Of a stretch of DNA of 6,810 nucleotides, positions 5,884 to 6,810 are shown piece after piece. Below the pieces are notes generated by a model. That model was not told where the DNA came from, searched no databases, and was given only the letters and a program-made list of their open reading frames with translations. The position numbers were made by a program, and so were the translations under genes. Position 1 is the first letter of the stretch. Every line of letters starts with the position of its first letter. Source of the DNA: Bacillota bacterium (GTDB lineage Bacteria > Bacillota_A > Clostridia > Peptostreptococcales > Anaerovoracaceae); NCBI GenBank assembly GCA_017437925.1, contig JAFRWQ010000252.1:1-6810 (forward strand), written 5' to 3'.

Positions 5884-5941
5884 TAATATTCAGTTACGAT
5901 ATTTTGCCTTTATTTTTATATATCACACACAGGAGAAAAGC

Positions 5942-6810
5942 ATGAGCGAGTATTCTCACAAGACAGTCGAACCCAAGTGGCAGAAGTATTGGGCGGAGCA
6001 TGAGACCTTTAAGACCGACGTTTGGGACTTTTCAAAGCCCAAGTATTACGTCCTCGATATGTTTCCCTATCCTTCGGGAGTAGGTCTTCACGCCGGCCAT
6101 CCCGAGGGCTACACGGCCACCGATATCATGTCCCGCATGAAGAGGATGCAGGGCTACAACGTGCTGCACCCCATGGGCTACGACTCCTTCGGCCTCCCCG
6201 CCGAGCAGTATGCCATCAGCACCGGCCATCATCCCGCCGGCTTTACCGCCAAGAACATAGAGACCTTCTCGAAGCAGCTCAAAGAGCTGGGCTTTGACTA
6301 CGACTGGTCCAAGCTCATAGCTACCTCCGATCCCTCCTACTACAAGTGGACCCAGTGGATATTCAAGAAGCTCTACGAGGCCGGCTACGCCAAGTACATA
6401 GGCATGCCCGTCAACTGGTGCGAGGAGCTGGGCACCGTCCTCTCCAACGACGAGGTCATCGACGGCAAGTCGGAGAGGGGAGGCTACCCCGTGGTCAGAA
6501 AGACCATGAACCAGTGGGTCATAGACCAGCCCGCATTCGCCGAGAAGCTCCTTGAAGGCCTCGACGAGATCGACTGGCCCGAATCCACCAAGGAGATGCA
6601 GCGCAACTGGATTGGCAAGTCCACCGGCGTCGAGGTGGAGTTCAGCCTGGTGGGAGGCGGCAAGTTCTCCATCTTCACCACCTGCATTGAGACCATCTAC
6701 GGCATCACCTTTATGGTCCTTGCCCCCGACGGGGACATAGTCCAGGGCCTGATGGACCGCATCAAGAATAAAGAAGAAGTATTGGCCTACATCGACGAGA
6801 CCAAGAAGAA
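5942..6810 (+). CDS. leuS: Leucyl-tRNA synthetase (5' part; continues past the window)
   Basis: The first 289 codons of LeuRS, the class I synthetase that charges tRNA-Leu with leucine; full bacterial enzymes are about 800-860 aa, so roughly a third is visible. Start ATG at 5942 has AGGAGA at 5931-5936, 5 nt upstream. The catalytic core is clear: [20 protein letters not shown] with the HIGH-type motif HAGH at 50-53, then [19 protein letters not shown] (73-91). The segment [20 protein letters not shown] lacks the extra zinc-module cysteines of E. coli LeuRS and resembles the B. subtilis type. MQRNWIGKS (219-227) leads into the CP1 editing domain. There the threonine-rich editing motif, normally TTRPDT, reads TTCIET (246-251): both first threonines and the final threonine are kept, but Arg and Asp are replaced by Cys and Glu. 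The KMSKS loop lies beyond the edge. It is transcribed divergently from lexA. Confidence 0.96.
   Translation, partial: MSEYSHKTVEPKWQKYWAEHETFKTDVWDFSKPKYYVLDMFPYPSGVGLHAGHPEGYTATDIMSRMKRMQGYNVLHPMGYDSFGLPAEQYAISTGHHPAGFTAKNIETFSKQLKELGFDYDWSKLIATSDPSYYKWTQWIFKKLYEAGYAKYIGMPVNWCEELGTVLSNDEVIDGKSERGGYPVVRKTMNQWVIDQPAFAEKLLEGLDEIDWPESTKEMQRNWIGKSTGVEVEFSLVGGGKFSIFTTCIETIYGITFMVLAPDGDIVQGLMDRIKNKEEVLAYIDETKK

Noticed and set aside
5784..5941. T-box riboswitch upstream of leuS
   Set aside because: The predicted leader is about 52 nt, with no T-box AGGGTGG-type sequence, specifier stem or terminator hairpin.

Overview
The window is a piece of bacterial chromosome with dense coding, moderately high GC and frequent ATA and AGG/AGA codons beside GC-ending ones. 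The four-subunit-type 2-oxoacid:ferredoxin oxidoreductase points to an anaerobe. A LexA operator of the Bacillus (CGAAC-N4-GTTYC) type, a leucyl-tRNA synthetase of the B. subtilis-like type, strong AGGAGG ribosome binding sites and TATAAT promoters suggest a Bacillota (Firmicutes) anaerobe or a close relative. I cannot name the genus.

Layout. Positions 1-1766 (+) hold the tail of the alpha subunit and the complete beta and gamma subunits of a VorBAC/KorABC-type oxidoreductase in one operon, closed by a hairpin at 1799-1822 that can work in both directions. Positions 1838-3503 (-) hold two hydrolases: a cytoplasmic metallo-beta-lactamase-fold enzyme with its own promoter, and an isochorismatase-family cysteine hydrolase. 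Positions 3539-3698 (-) hold a tRNA-Val(GAC) with promoter and strong terminator. Positions 3727-5712 (-) hold lexA and, 3 nt behind it, an orphan beta-class DNA methyltransferase. A divergent promoter region (5713-5941) separates lexA from the 5' part of leuS (+), which runs off the right edge. No stretch over 300 bases lacks a gene.

How it fits together. The Vor subunits oxidatively decarboxylate (branched-chain) 2-oxoacids to acyl-CoA with reduction of ferredoxin. LexA controls itself through an operator over its own -35 box; the methyltransferase has no promoter or clear Shine-Dalgarno of its own, so it should be SOS-induced along with lexA. That predicted SOS-controlled DNA methyltransferase is the most interesting regulatory arrangement here.

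Two molecular oddities deserve a check: the tRNA-Val has C instead of the near-universal U33 in its anticodon loop, and the LeuRS editing-site motif reads TTCIET instead of the usual TTRPDT. I saw no mobile element, CRISPR array or clear multi-gene novel system.
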